Assembly (NCBI GenBank): GCA_023052935.1
Contig: CM041298.1
Coordinates: 58,956,217 to 59,020,216, forward strand
From: Piezodorus guildinii
Lineage: Eukaryota > Arthropoda > Insecta > Hemiptera > Pentatomidae
Direction of reading: 5' to 3'
Length of the DNA stretch: 64,000 nt
Shown here piece after piece: positions 1 to 12,179 of the stretch; within the stretch, counting starts at the first letter, position 1, and each line of letters starts with the position of its first letter. The translations under genes and the position numbers were made by a program. Below the pieces are notes generated by a model. That model made no database searches. It was given only the letters and a program-made list of their open reading frames with translations, and was not told where the DNA came from.

Positions 1-560
1 ACATTTTGTATATTATTTTTTTCGCTTTATCAATTTTTCTGTTGATGTGGTCTGTGAAAGTAAGTGATTTGTCTAAAGTTAGGCCTAAGTACTGTACAGA
101 TTTTGACCATGGGATGAGAGCTGAATTTAACTTAATTTGGTGGTTTATTTTTGAGCGACGTTTAGTGAACAGGATTTGCATAATATAATTGTTATTGACT
201 CAATAAGGTCTTATTTAAAGTCAATTTGCACTGAAATAATCCGACCTAGGGCCATCTTAACGTGTGGCCTGCCGGCCTCTACGTAGTTTTGCACAACGTT
301 TGCTCTTCTGACGGTCATTAGTAAGAGTTTCTAAACTGCAAGAAGTGTATTTTCGTCATTTTTGACACATAACGGATTAGTTAAAACAAAAACTAATCGT
401 ATGTTCAATAGGCTAGTAATCGTGATATAACTGATCAGTTATCAAATTAATCAGCTGCTTCTTAGCAAGAGTTTTAGAAGCGTAATAAATGCAATAAAAT
501 TTTTGTAATAAGCATAGGAAAAAGAAATTTTTAAAAATATTAATAGATGTATGATCGATG
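1..560. other. No gene recognised
   Basis: AT-rich sequence with one short, unsupported ORF (6-188) lacking recognisable motifs. No repeat family identified elsewhere in the window matches here. Confidence 0.4.
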
Positions 561-589
561 GTGTAGTCAACCATGCATCTGGATCCTGG

Positions 590-800
590 AGTATCAACTC
601 ACCATTCAATTATGAGACGGAGGTGTATCTAGGGACTCTCGAATCAATGAGGGACCAAACAAAGCAATTAATTAAGCATTTTATTTTTACCTCGAAATCC
701 TCAGAAACACCACCTCACAACGTAAAACAGAAGTAGAAGTAGGGGAATATCAGAGAGTACTGCGTAACTTCAGTCGTAATAATTTTTAAGCCGCTAAAGA
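590..800 (-). mobile_element. CR1/L2-like LINE fragment
   Basis: This stretch aligns by eye with 21430-21640: both share GAGGTG..CCTAG, then ACAATTAATTAAG and TTTTATTTTTACCTCGAAAT. The latter is tied to the C-terminal LINE ORF at 21118-21411 on the minus strand. Only a short, decayed piece remains here. Confidence 0.45.
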
Positions 801-1740
801 GACAATACGTGATTCCGAGCCGTATCGAAAGCCGAACATCATCTAAAGAATAAGGAAAAACCTGGAAGTCATTTAATTGAATGTTCTATTTCGACTTTTT
901 TTTCCTTATGCACTACAAATCCATAAGTCGTTATTTAATTCTAGGAAGCTAAAATAAAACGTAGTTGTTTTTCCGCTGTTTTCTCTCGTATTCCTTCGAG
1001 TTCTGCGGATAGGATGCAGTCCATATACAATAGAGAGGAAGCTTTTTTTTTAATTTTATTGAAAGGTCCGAAGACTGTAAAAGTGTAAAATAAAAAAAAA
1101 TAAAAAAGGAGGTTTTCTAATTTCTATCAGCGCATTACGTGGGGGCTTGGGTTTTCCACGCTTCAATGATCTTAATATTTTCTCGAGAGGGGGGACTCCT
1201 TATGCAATGCCACAGCGGCCCCCGAAGGATTTTAATTTAGTCAGCTGTCCTCTACTAGCTCGGTCTTTCTTTATGTCTCCCTGTCTCTCTCGCTCTCTAA
1301 ATGGTCATCCTATTTTTTGTAAGTAGCCAAGACAATTGTTCTTCTATAGACGTAACATTTAATAATTTACTTAGCGCGCTACAAAACGTTATGCTTAGCT
1401 TTAATCTTCCTGATCTCTTTGGCTCTGTATAAATCAGGTTATGTAAGGTAACGATTTAGTCTTCGAAAAAGTTAAAAGAAATAGATGATTAGCAATTGCT
1501 TAACTTTGAAAAAATCAACGGTGATTATTTTTTCGTAACGCGCTGGCTTTTCTATGCTCTAGCAAATGGCTTAACAATAAAATTAAAATAATTATTTAAC
1601 TATCAGCTGTTAATAAAGCAATATTTTACACCAGCTCGCACATACCACAGATTTGGATCGGGTATTTAAGCACCACGGATTCACCGATATAACTTTCGTC
1701 ACTTATTACTATTGGAAAAACAATTATATTCAGCAAGATT
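800..1740. other. Unique intergenic sequence, no gene recognised
   Basis: It includes a less AT-rich patch around 1130-1310 with a CT-rich run. I see no ORF or repeat family. It could be regulatory, but nothing in the sequence shows that. Confidence 0.35.
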
Positions 1741-1760
1741 ACAAATTTCCTTTTTATAAA

Positions 1761-2606
1761 AATCTGGTACGGGCAACACACGACTTTCACTTACTTCTGT
1801 TTTAAAAATCGATTAAAGAATTTTTCATGTGAAACATGGGTTTTATTAAATAATCTATTATACTCGTATTTTAAACTGCAGAAATCAGTTAGTTATATCG
1901 GCTTATCATAGCTCTCCATTAACCTTTACAATTCCGTAAATCAGATAATATTTTTTATAAAATCTTTAGCTCTCCAACGGTATATTATACATCTATATTA
2001 ATGTTCTTATGTTCTAAAACAAAAAAAATGCATATAAAAAATATTGACAGTGTCCTCCTTTATTTGTTTATCAAAATAGCTCAACTTGCATATTTAGCTG
2101 TTAATTATCAATCTTAACAAAATAAAATAGATATTTTTATATAATCTACAAAATTAAATGTACTTTAGAGGAAGAAAATTTAAAATATCGGCATTTAACC
2201 CCTGTCAGACTACATTAATCAGAATAAAGCCTACATAACATTAAATCTTATTAAATTTTACATCGATATAGCGAGTTTAATCAAAATCGTCAGAACTGTT
2301 TTTGAGAAAATCGTAAAAACGTGCAAAATGCATGGTATAAAGTGGCTCTTCTGGTTAGCTGATTTTAATGAAAAAGTTTTTGTAACATCTCGGGCGTATA
2401 GTTGTCTTAAATATGAAATTTTAGTTTCATAGGACTTTTCGTTTCCGCCCGAGAGTTACAACAACATACACACACACACACACAGACCTTTTTGCGGTAC
2501 TTGGTTATTTGGACTCAGGGGACCCTAAAACGTGTATTTCCGTTGAAAACTGGAAGTCTAAAATTTTCACGATCGCAATATTCTCCCTTATATAGTAAGT
2601 GAAAGT
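1761..2606 (+). repeat. Family A (Helentron-like) element, near full length
   Basis: It begins AATCTGGTACGGGCAACACA with an ACTTTCACTTAC motif and ends with GTAAGTGAAAGT, so the two ends carry inverted subterminal motifs. Internal landmarks, in order: AACGGTATATTATACATCTA, a block near GGCATTTAA..CCCTGTCAGACT, GAGAAAATCGTAAAAA, a CA tract near 2468, then CCTTTTTGCGG and TTGAAAACTGGAA. There is no ORF. This copy serves as the reference for the others. Confidence 0.7.
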
Positions 2607-2689
2607 AAAAAATAATACAAATGATTTTAGACCATATTCATACAATATTTATAGAACAAAAGTTAAAGTCAAAACAAAAAAAATCTTTA

Positions 2690-3425
2690 AGTTTAAACCA
2701 TTGAGTTTCGATAAAAAAATGCAACATTAAAATCATTATCTACAATAATCACTTTGTTTTTCCCGCTTTTCAATACGTCTTACGATTTTGTGTATAATAT
2801 AATATTTTTTCTTAAATCTTTTGCTTTCTTACTGTGTGTATATTACAGTACATCTATATTACTATTCATCTGTTTAAAAAAAATAGTTACCGAATGCGTT
2901 GGAATTGTATGCCCTATTCGTTACTTTACTTTGCACATATGATAACATTTTTATATGCTACTGTTCTTATATTCGAGAAAAAAATAAAATAAATAAAATG
3001 TTTTCTTATCCATCCTTTAGTTGGAAATAAAATTAGTTAAACTTCTATATTTTCTTGTTTTTTTATGAGTACAATAGAGATTATATGATTTTTTTTTTTT
3101 TTTCGAATTTACATCATTAAAGCTACTTTAGAGGAAATATTTTTAAAATATTGGCATTTTAGCCCTGTCAGACTCTTTCAATCAGAATGAAAAGTACATA
3201 TTAAAGCCTGTTAAATTTTGCACAATATACAACTAGTTTAATCAAAATTGATGTACCCTTTTTTGAGAAAATCTTATAAAGCTGCCAAATGCATCGTGTT
3301 GAGTAGCCCTTCTCGTTATTTGATTTTAATGCAAACGTTGCTGTAACATCTCACGCTACTAAAATATGAAATTTTAGTTTTATTCTACTTACCGTTTTTG
3401 AACTATACTTACTGAAAGTAATAGC
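2690..3425 (+). repeat. Family A copy, degenerate
   Basis: It follows the previous copy in the same orientation. It lacks the first part of the 5' end and the CA tract, but keeps the TTAGAGGAA..TTGGCATTTTAGCCCTGTCAGACT block and the GAGAAAATCTTATAAAG segment. Confidence 0.6.
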
Positions 3426-3989
3426 TAAATAAAGGGTAGAAACATTTATAAAATTATTATTATTAGGAACATTAATAAAAATGTTAATATTTATTCAATA
3501 AGGATATTTATAAATTTAAATTCCTTTTTATAATAAGGATAAAAAGGAGAATTTGTATATAAATAGTAATGCAATAGCTGAAACAAAAATAGAAGGCAGA
3601 AACATGCCTTTTCGTATTTATGGTCAGAAATATAAAAAAAAAAAAATAGTTAATCAATTATAAAGAACCAGGTTTCGCGCTTCAATGCTTAACATTATTT
3701 TTGTTTTTAGTTGGGGTGACACTTCTGAATAACCCGATACAGTAATGCATTTCAGAGATTTTATAGATATTTTGTAAGTGCTTCTACTGTTTAAGATTTT
3801 TTAAGCTAATTAGGCACTGTTCAAATATTTAATGCAGAAAGTTATTTATTTTTGTTTTTAATTTTTTAATATATATTTTATGAACAGGTAAGTGAAATTA
3901 TAAATCACTAAAATTAAAATTAAAAATCAGGTATTAAATGTTAAATGTGAAATGGGTTAAGATATTGGATGTTTTTTTTTTTAACGCTT

Positions 3990-4560
3990 TATTCATCATT
4001 TAGAAAATTGTTTGTGAGGACAAAAAATGTAAAGCCCACCTTTCTCAAATTTTATTTATTTATATCTTTGAAAATCAGCAGAGTCAGAGAGGTTTTTCTG
4101 ACTAAGAAGACTTCGAGAAACTGACTAAGAATGGCTGCTAAACTAAAAGTATCAATTTGTTCGATAAATATTAGGCCGTTCTACAAAAGAAATCTTGGAT
4201 ATATATTTTTTAAACAATTTATCTAATTTCCAGTCATCGCAACGTTTCAGTCTCTAGGGCCATGTTACATATCAATTCATTTCACCGCATATCAGCAACG
4301 TCGTCATAATTTTTAAAAATATCATTTTTCAAAAAAACTCAACAGTTTTCGGCCGTCTTATAGGTGTTCTCATGCGCTACTGAAAGGCCTAATATTTATC
4401 GAACAAATATTCAATCAAAAGAACAATTACGACAATGATGAGAAAAATAAAAGTATCAATCAGATTTTGTTTTTGTTTATCCACGTTTTCAAATTCAGAA
4501 AAAGATAGTGAATAATATCATGAATGGGTTGTTATAAGTTCCAGCCTAAATTTCTCCTGA
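3990..4560 (+). repeat. Family C repeat, split by a 292-bp insertion
   Basis: Shared with 39890-40110: TTGTGAGGACAAAAAATGTA, then ATGGCTGC.AAA.TAAAAGTAT, then AGTTCAGGAAAAGATAG-like sequence. The second copy has no insertion, so it shows the empty site. No coding potential. Confidence 0.55.
4157..4448. mobile_element. Insertion with inverted ends and 12-bp target duplication
   Basis: It is flanked by aaaagtatcaat at 4145-4156 and 4449-4460. A 23-bp perfect inverted repeat (ATTTGTTCGATAAATATTAG, then GCC) lies at 4155-4177 and 4386-4408. About 40 bases ending GATGAGAAAAATA lie between the right inverted arm and the right duplication. No ORF. Inverted ends suggest a MITE, but the long duplication and the A-rich tail fit target-primed insertion better. 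Confidence 0.55.
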
Positions 4561-5437
4561 TTATGACAAACAATGGGTGTTGAAACGTTGACAGGAAAAG
4601 TTAAAACGACTTAATAGTTTCTTTTCCTGACCGACTAATTTTTCCCTCTAACTCTCAACGGTAAACTAATAAATTATATCCATTATAAAACAAAATGATG
4701 CTGACTGTTGTTTGTACGATTTATTTTACGAATATATCTTACTATACAAATTCTGTATCTTTGATGGAAAAATTTTTTTGGCAGCCGATTCACATGAAGT
4801 TACTTTCAGATTCGAGAGGGGTAAGAAGCGATAATATTTAGGTCAAGGGGTGCCAATCACTATAATGGCTGCCAAGCTTCGCCCTCAACAGCTTCCTTCG
4901 ACACAAACTTTCTTTCTCGAGTGCATTATTTAGATTTCGAATCCTTCCCTTCCGAACCATTTCTCGTAATTTAATCATCATAGTTGTTGAGTTTTGAACC
5001 TATGTCAATTTTCAATAGTATAATGGCTTCGGAATATTAATTTTTTTTTAAAATTATATTCAAGAGGAAGTTAGGTATAGATGAATTTTAAAATGGATTC
5101 ATTACATTTCTTTAATTAATCATCTTTATTTATGCTGGGTAAAACTTTCTATTGAATACCAATTTAAGTAATTAAGAATAAAAAAAAGTAAAATGATTTA
5201 TTCTACACAACTGTTTGATTATAGAATAGAATAGAATAGTAATTGTATTTATCTTTGGAGCTTCTCTATACAAAAACTGTTTCATTATATTCAAAATGAA
5301 TTCAAATATAAATTCAACTTGAAACGAAAAAAAAAAATCAGAGCTTTCCTTCAAGATTTTATTAAACTGAATTGTTTTATTTAAGTTAAAAGAAATAAAT
5401 AAATCTGCCTGGTACCAAATCATTTGTATTACTTCTT

Positions 5438-5520
5438 TTGTAGTGACTACCTCCGAATCGCTTGGTCAATTTTTAAGAATCCTTTATAGAGCTGAACTTC
5501 TTTTATGCACTGAATATCAC
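5438..5520 (+). repeat. Short repeat; empty-site copy of the Jockey target
   Basis: CGAATCGCTTGGTCAATTTT, then TAAGAATCCT.TATAGA..TGAACTTCTTTTA, matches the sequence split by the Jockey element at 8420-8485 and 10256-10295. It provides the pre-insertion arrangement. Confidence 0.6.
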
Positions 5521-5723
5521 AGCCAAAATAGCACCGTTAAACTGGATTTTCGTTAGCTTTTCTCGCCCAATGAACGAGTTGAGTCTCAGCTAATATATTT
5601 TCGCCTACTTTTCTTATCACATAGAAGTATAAATTTCATTATATTTTACTTGTTCACTTTTCAGATAATCGGCTGTAAATATCGTGAAACTATATTCGTA
5701 TTTTGAAGATTTATATTAAAAAA

Positions 5724-5785
5724 ACCAGGTGCGGGCAACACACAACTATCACCTACCTTGGCATTTAAAATAAATTTAAAAACTA
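5724..5785 (+). repeat. Family A 5'-end scrap
   Basis: CCAGGTGCGGGCAACACACA and the following ACTATCACCTACC match the family A beginning. The similarity stops after about 60 bases. Confidence 0.5.
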
Positions 5786-5904
5786 ATAAACTACATTGGG
5801 GAAGTCCGATGCACCCATGTGTCAGGCCACGTTTGCAAAAAAAAAACAAAAAAAAAAAACTAATAAATATACTTCAATTTAAAAAAATATTTTAAGTTGA
5901 TTAA

Positions 5905-6270
5905 AAAAAAACGCTGCAAATTATTACACAATGGTTTATTATTTCCAAATAACAATATTAGGGTATAACTATTTATATGGCTGTTGATAGGCAATTAAGT
6001 ACTATGAAAAGTACTAATTCAAAGCATCATATCATAACACTGATTTCAAAACGCCAGTTATTAACCAAATTCAATGATTCTTTTTTCATTTGGTCCAAAA
6101 TTTAATTCTTTATCAAATGCACTAAAAATACTTTTTGGTATTTATTTATTAATTGGGAAAAACAGAAATGTTTTATTTGTTATTAGGATTGTATGCATTT
6201 TGAAACGTAAGCCCTCAAATTTTGAGGAGGGAGTATTTTTTTTTTGGTCGATTAAAAAAGTCCATAATTG
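5905..6270 (+). repeat. Family B repeat
   Basis: It begins ACGCTGCAAATTATTACACA and includes TATTAGGGTATAACTATTTA and CCTCAAATTTTGAGG followed by a TCGATTA motif. The same landmarks recur at 24280-25480, 34225-34550, 36150-36610 (minus), 46770-46975 (minus) and 53235-53720. No ORF and no recognised class. Confidence 0.5.
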
Positions 6271-6419
6271 AAAATAATAAACAAAAAGCATTTATACTAG
6301 ACTGCGTTACTATTTCCTTTTCTTCCTATTTTCTTTCAAAAATTTAATTAAAACTTCCTGATTCCAGAAAACCTTACATTTTCATATTCGTGTTGTATCG
6401 TGTATTCATTTTCGTTGGA

Positions 6420-8305
6420 AACATATGGTTTAGATTAAATAATAAAACTACATTCAATTGTTAATCCGTAATAAGTTTATTCCATATTTGTCACTTTATA
6501 TTATTTTTTACAACTTTGTGTATCAGATAATATTTTTTCTAAAATCTTTATCTTTCCAACGGTATATTATACGTCTATATTACTGTTCTAAACACCCAAA
6601 AAAAAGAAAAAAAAAAAAAGTTTTTCTCTTTTATCCTTTAGTATGTCATCAAATTTGTCCATCTTGTTTATTTATCCTGTCAGACTATTTCAATCAGAAT
6701 AAAACCTACATCATATCAAACCCCATTATCTTTTTCATCAATATAGAGAGTTTAATCAAAATCTTTAGAGCCGTTTTTGAGAAAATCGTATTATACGTCT
6801 ATATTACTGTTGTGTCTAAACACCAAAAAAAAAAAAAGTTTTTCTCTTTTATCCTTTAATAGGTCATCAAATTTGTCAATCTTGTTTATTTAGCCGTCCT
6901 TTATCAATGTCATTAAGATGATATAATTAATCTTTTGGATTGTAAAAAAATTAAAGGTGGTTTAGAGGAAGAGCATTTAAAATATCAGCATTTAAGCCCT
7001 GTCAGACTATTTCCATCAGAATAAGACCTACATCATATCAAACCCCATTATCTTTTTCATCAATATAGAGAGTTTAATCAAAATCTTTAGAGCCGTTTTT
7101 GAGAAAATCGTATTATACGTCTATATTACTGTTGTGTCTAAACACCAAAAAAAAAAAAAGTTTTTCTCTTTTATCCTTTAGTAGGTCATGAAATTTGTTC
7201 ACCTTGTTTATTTAGCCGTCCTTTATCAATGTCATTAAGATGATTTGGTAAATCTTTTGGAATGTAAACAAATTAAAGGTAGTTTAGAGGAAGAAAATTT
7301 AAAATTCAACATTTGAGCCATGTCAGACTATTTCAATCAGAATAAAACCTACATCATATCAAACCCCATTATCTTTTTTATCAATATAGAGAGTTTAATC
7401 AAAATCTTTAGAGCCGTTTTTGAGAAAATCGTATTATACGTCTATATTACTGTTGTGTCTAAACACGAGGAAAAAAAAGAAAAGTTTTTCTCTTTTATCC
7501 TTTAATAGGTCATCAAATTTGTCAATCTTGTTTATTTAGCCGTCCTTTATCAATGTCATTAAGATGATATAGTTAATCTTCTGGAATGTAAAAATTTAAA
7601 GGTAGTTTAGACGAAAAAAATTTAAAATTCAACATTTGAGCCATGTCAGACTATTTCAATCAGAATAAAACCTACATCATATCAAACCCCATTATCTTTT
7701 TTATCAATATAGAGAGTTTAATCAAAATCTTTAGAGCCGTTTTTGAGAAAATCGTATTATACGTCTATATTACTGTTGTGTCTAAACACCAGGAAAAAAA
7801 AGAAAAGTTTTTCTCTTTTATCCTTTAATAGGTCATCAAATTTGTCAATCTTGTTTATTTAGCCGTCCTTTATCAATGTCATTAAGATGATATAGTTAAT
7901 CTTCTGGAATGTAAAAATTTAAAGGTAGTTTAGACGAAAAAAATTTAAAATATCAGCATTTAAGCCCTTTCAGACTATTTCAATCAGAATAAAACCTATA
8001 TCATATCAAAGCCCATTAACTTTTACATCAATATAGAGAGTTTAATCAAAATCTTTAGAGCCGTTTTTGAGAAAATCGTAAAAAGGTGCAAAATGCATGG
8101 TATATATCTTCTGGTTAGCCGATTTCGATGAAAAAATTGTTGTAATATTTCGGGCTTATAGTAATCTCAAATATGAAATTCAGTTTCATAGGGCTTTTCA
8201 TTTTCGCGCTGGAGCTACCACACACAGACCTTTTTTTCGGGGCTTGGTTATTTAGATTCAAAGGACCCTAAAAGTTGTATTTCCGTCGAAAACTGGAATT
8301 CGAAC
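6420..8305 (+). repeat. Family A copy with internal tandem amplification
   Basis: The 5' part (TTTGTGTATCAGATAATATT, then AACGGTATATTATACGTC) starts near 6420. The 3' part (GAGAAAATCGTAAAAAGG to TCGAAAACTGGAATTCG) ends near 8305. Between them an internal segment is repeated about four times (entered separately). The short ORFs at 6458-6859, 7320-7505 and 7643-7828 are the same repeat translated and have no protein-like character. Confidence 0.65.
6559..8070 (+). repeat. Tandem array, about 322-bp unit, about four copies
   Basis: The junction GAGAAAATCG|TATTATACGTC, which joins a late part of family A to an earlier part, recurs at about 6788, 7110, 7431 and 7754, so the period is 321-323 bases. 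The first unit is shorter, lacking about 120 bases around 6660. Units are nearly identical, which points to recent amplification by unequal exchange or replication slippage within one element. Confidence 0.75.
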
Positions 8306-8485
8306 CAGCTGAGTCCCTGTCAAAAAATTATCGTAGAAATGTGTAATCTGCATTTTACTTTATTTAACCTCGAACAGATAAGTAGTACTACTTATTTCCT
8401 AATCATTTATTTATATTACTTGTTTTGAAATGATTACCACCATATCGAATTGCTTGGTCAATTTTTAAGAATCCTGTATAGATTT

Positions 8486-10255
8486 AGTGTGGCACCCGGG
8501 ATTGCTTTACAAACTACGTAAATTCCTTCCACCTACATACTTCCTCATTATCCAGTCCTATCTCACAGGCAGGTCCTTCAAACTAAATCATAATAATTCC
8601 TATTCATCCCTTTTTAATCAGTATGCAGGTGTTCCTCAAGGCAGTATTTTAGGACCCATCCTTTACACAGTTTATACAGCTGATATCCCATCCCATCCTA
8701 GCACTTTCCTTTCTACCTATGCTGATGACACTTGTGTGTTATCAGTCAACAACGATCCAATTATTGCCTCCCAAACTCTTCAATCCCATATCAGAGAGCT
8801 TGAAGTATGGTGTCAGAATTGGAGAATAAAAATAAATTCCAATAAATCCCACCAAATAACCTTTACCCTTCGTAGTAAACCAATGACAACCTGCCCAACA
8901 GTATCCTTCAATAACACTCCTCTTGTCCCAGTTGAACAGATCCGATACCTAGGACTGCACCTGGACAAGCGTCTCACTTGGAACCCTCATACAAGACTGA
9001 AAAGACAAGAAACTGCGAGATGTTTTGGGCTACTCCAACATGTACTAGACAGACGCTCTAGTAAATAGACATTTCACTTAACTACAAAAAGATAAGGCTC
9101 TGTAGAAAGCAAGGTAATGGTGAAAAGGAGCAATAGACTGGTCTCTGTTTTCTCAGCAACCAATCAAGCAAAGAAATCAGCTAAGAGTAAGAAATTTCTG
9201 AAAATTTATTGAAAATCGAACGTGACATGAGATTTTACTGGAAGATTATCATCTGTGATGTAAAACTGAGCTCCTGGCGAAATCTGAATGCCATAGAGCA
9301 TAGGATAGATTGCGGCCAAACTGCTTTTTCGGTTGCTGCAAAGAGCCAAATTTCTTGTTGTTTTTTCAAATTTTTAATTGAAAGGTGTTTTAATCACGAT
9401 TTTATTTCTGACGGGGGCTTTATGAGTTCCAAACTCTACTGCTAACAAATATAAAGAATGTAGTTGTCAGTGCACACCCCCTATTATTTTCATATAACAA
9501 CTGACGATGAACTTTACCTGAAAATTGAGTTGTTTAGGTTTATACATTTCTTTATCACACTTATTATTACAAGATCACCTCAAAATTTACGAAACAAGCG
9601 ACTAATATACACTACTCGGATACCAATCTGGACTTACGGAGCAGAACTTTGGGGTTCAGCAAAACACGAAACACCAACAAAATATAAACAATTCAATCCA
9701 AAATTTTACGGAAAATTGCTTACGCGCCATGGGGCTTTCGACTACTTCAACACTTACTGGACAAACGCTCAAACCTTCCACTTAAGTACAAAAGACTCAT
9801 CTACATGACTATCATAAGACCAATATGGACTTACGGAGTAGAGATTTGGGGCTCTACTAAACCATCAAATTCATCTCGTCTCCAATCCTTACAATCCAAA
9901 ATCCTTCGAAAAATCCTCAATGCTCCTTATTTTGTCACAAATAAACTCATCCATAAAGACCTTAATATTCCCTTTGTTGCTGAATTGGCCCGAACCAGGT
10001 ACCACTCCTTTCATGACAAACTCCATTCCCACTCTAACCCACTAGTTTCAATCCTTGCTTCCTCTACTATCCCTGATAATCCTCCGAGACGTCTGAAAAG
10101 AAGATGGCCGCGAGACCTTCTTGTTTAACATAGTCTTTGGGGTGCTGCCAATGGGTAGTATCTCTACATATGAATCATGTCAAATTATCTTGTATCACAT
10201 TTACTAAATGTATTTTATTATACAGTTGTGAATACCAATAAATATATTTAAAGAA
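8486..10255 (+). mobile_element. Jockey-like LINE, 5'-truncated, with target duplication
   Basis: The minus-free reading of 8486-9060 gives a reverse transcriptase segment: VWHPGLLYKL, the GVPQGSILGPILYTVYTADI block and YADDT, the catalytic Asp pair, then YLGLHLDKRLTW. The C-terminal part (9805-10128) reads MTIIRPIWTYGVEIWG to RRWPRDLLV and a stop, with a 3' UTR of about 125 bases. ctgtatagattt flanks the whole block at 8474-8485 and 10256-10267. Between the two coding parts lie about 640 bases: an unrecognised segment, a diverged C-terminal copy (9595-9720) and a repeat of about 70 bases of the LINE (9735 on). The element cannot be active. The clade call rests on the RT motifs. Confidence 0.8.
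9096..9590. other. Unrecognised segment inside the Jockey block
   Basis: It interrupts the LINE between RT and C-terminal parts. A 78-codon ORF (9209-9445) has no family features that I recognise. It could be a transcript picked up by template jumping, or an older insertion. Confidence 0.35.
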
Positions 10256-10269
10256 CTGTATAGATTTGA

Positions 10270-12170
10270 ACTTCTTTTAGGAACTATACCACAACGATAA
10301 TTGTATTGATATATGCTGGATAAAGCAAAATTATTAGCGGATAAATATAGAACCCACAAAAAAAAACACAGTGCCACCTTCTGGTAAACTTCATGGTAAT
10401 CCTTTACTTTCGATGAGGATTCCCATTCATATAATTATCATAGCGTTGATTTCTTCTAACCGTGATGACTTGTCTTTCCTCTGCCGTATGTTCTTTCTTT
10501 CCTTTCCTACGACTCCTACTCTTTGCGACAATGCTGAGACAAACTTCTATGGGGACATGCGATTTGCGAATATACGAATAATGTGCGAAATTTGGCGACA
10601 ACCAACTTAAAAACCATCCACAAGGTGAGCGACTCTATCTTATCTATCCCACAATGCTCTCTGCTTCTTCCTAGCGGTCAGATAACAGCTGATCGAACTA
10701 AATAAAACAAAAGCCTGTAGCGCTTGCACATAATTAATCCAAATATACATACAAAATAAAATTACAAGTTGTTAAATATAAATATGACTATTTAAATTCT
10801 TAAGAATAAAAAAAAAAAATTGCTTATTTTTTTTATTGTTGCTGATACTGGATACTGTGTTAAAATAAAAAAAAAAAACACAAATTTCATAAAAACATTT
10901 ATGAATATATGGTGGTATGACATTTAGCGTAAACCGAAAAAAAAAAATTTAAATTCCAATAATATTTAGATAAAATCCAAGTTTTCGTATACACCAGAGA
11001 GCGGTGTACACGAAACCTTGGATTTTCCGTGACTATGGGTACTACAATATACGTGTATATTAAAAATGGAAATAAAATATTTTTACTTTTACCTACAATA
11101 TATGATATGATGGGGCCAGCGGTGTCTTCCTAAGTATTTCCTTACGCCGTTCCTGGTAGCTAAGCTGATTCACAGGACTTGATTCTTGATATTAATTTAT
11201 GTTTTGCAGAACAGATGAATTGGAGTCATAAACAACATAAATCAAATAAATGAGTAATTGGTATAATAAGGTATATGTGGTACAAGATAAAAGGTAAAAG
11301 TACAAAGGTAAAAAAATATTAGGTAATAAACACTTTTGGATCCACACCGTTCCAACTGTTATAAAAAACCGTATGTTTTTTCTCTTATTAGCCTAATCAA
11401 TGAATAATTGATAAAAGTATTTGTTAAAAGTTTGTGAGGAATTTAGAATAAATAAATATACTGGTATAAGTGGCGTTTACATGATTAACTCCATGACTAA
11501 TTAACTTAGATAACGTGCAATTTAGGGTGGCAGAGGTCCAATCTATGATGAAAGTTATTTTGGTCTACATGGACTGGATTGTGATTCAAATTAAGATATT
11601 TGTTTCAGTTTCCGGTCAATAAGATGCTCTGATTAAAGCTATATTCTAAGGCCCTATTGTAGATGCATAGAAATATTATAAATAAATATTTGTTGAAGGA
11701 TTTATTACATAACTTCTTGTTTACTGAAGTTCTTTTTCTTCTAATACAACACGGCGATAGCCCCTTATATCTTAATTTCGTCAGCAATTAAATGTATGCA
11801 TTTGTTTTTCGAATTAGGGTATTTTAAGTAAGACTAGGCAAGTATTAGTTTTTTCGGGGACTATGCTCAGCTGTTGAGAACTGATTCGCTGCAATTACTG
11901 ATTCAGCCATGACTCAACCATAAACTTTCTATTTTAGCAATGAGTTTTTCTGTTTGCCTCGGGCACATTTTCACTTTCGTCGTCAATTTTTTTCTGTCAG
12001 TGCCGATAGCCGTTCGAGTCTAACTAATCGAAGGCAGCCAATCTTGTTGACTTAATAACGATAAACGTTATCCATTATATTATTATTACTATAATTCAAA
12101 AAATAATATTTTTCTTGCAGATGTACTTTGTTTATCAGAATATTTTCCTAAAATTTCAAGGGTTAAAAAA
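10270..12170. other. Sparse region, no gene recognised
   Basis: AT-rich with several A-runs. Overlapping ORFs at 10371-10610 on both strands lack motifs. The only structure I see is a hairpin at 10972-11026. Confidence 0.35.
10972..11026. repeat. Compact near-perfect hairpin
   Basis: AAAATCCAAGTTTTCGTATA, then CACC, pairs with GGTGTACACGAAACCTTGG, then ATTTT, around a 7-base loop (AGAGAGC), giving about 22 paired bases with two or three mismatches. It could be a tiny foldback element or an RNA hairpin. Confidence 0.5.
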
Positions 12171-12179
12171 ATAAATTAA

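Noticed and set aside
6458..7828. Family of small proteins (MSDYFNQNKTYIISN..)
   Set aside because: They are translations of the 322-bp tandem unit of family A; near-identity follows from the recent DNA duplication, and the same sequence in other family A copies is full of stops.
6559..8070. CRISPR array
   Set aside because: The repeats are long (322 bp), contiguous and have no unique spacers; the context is eukaryotic.
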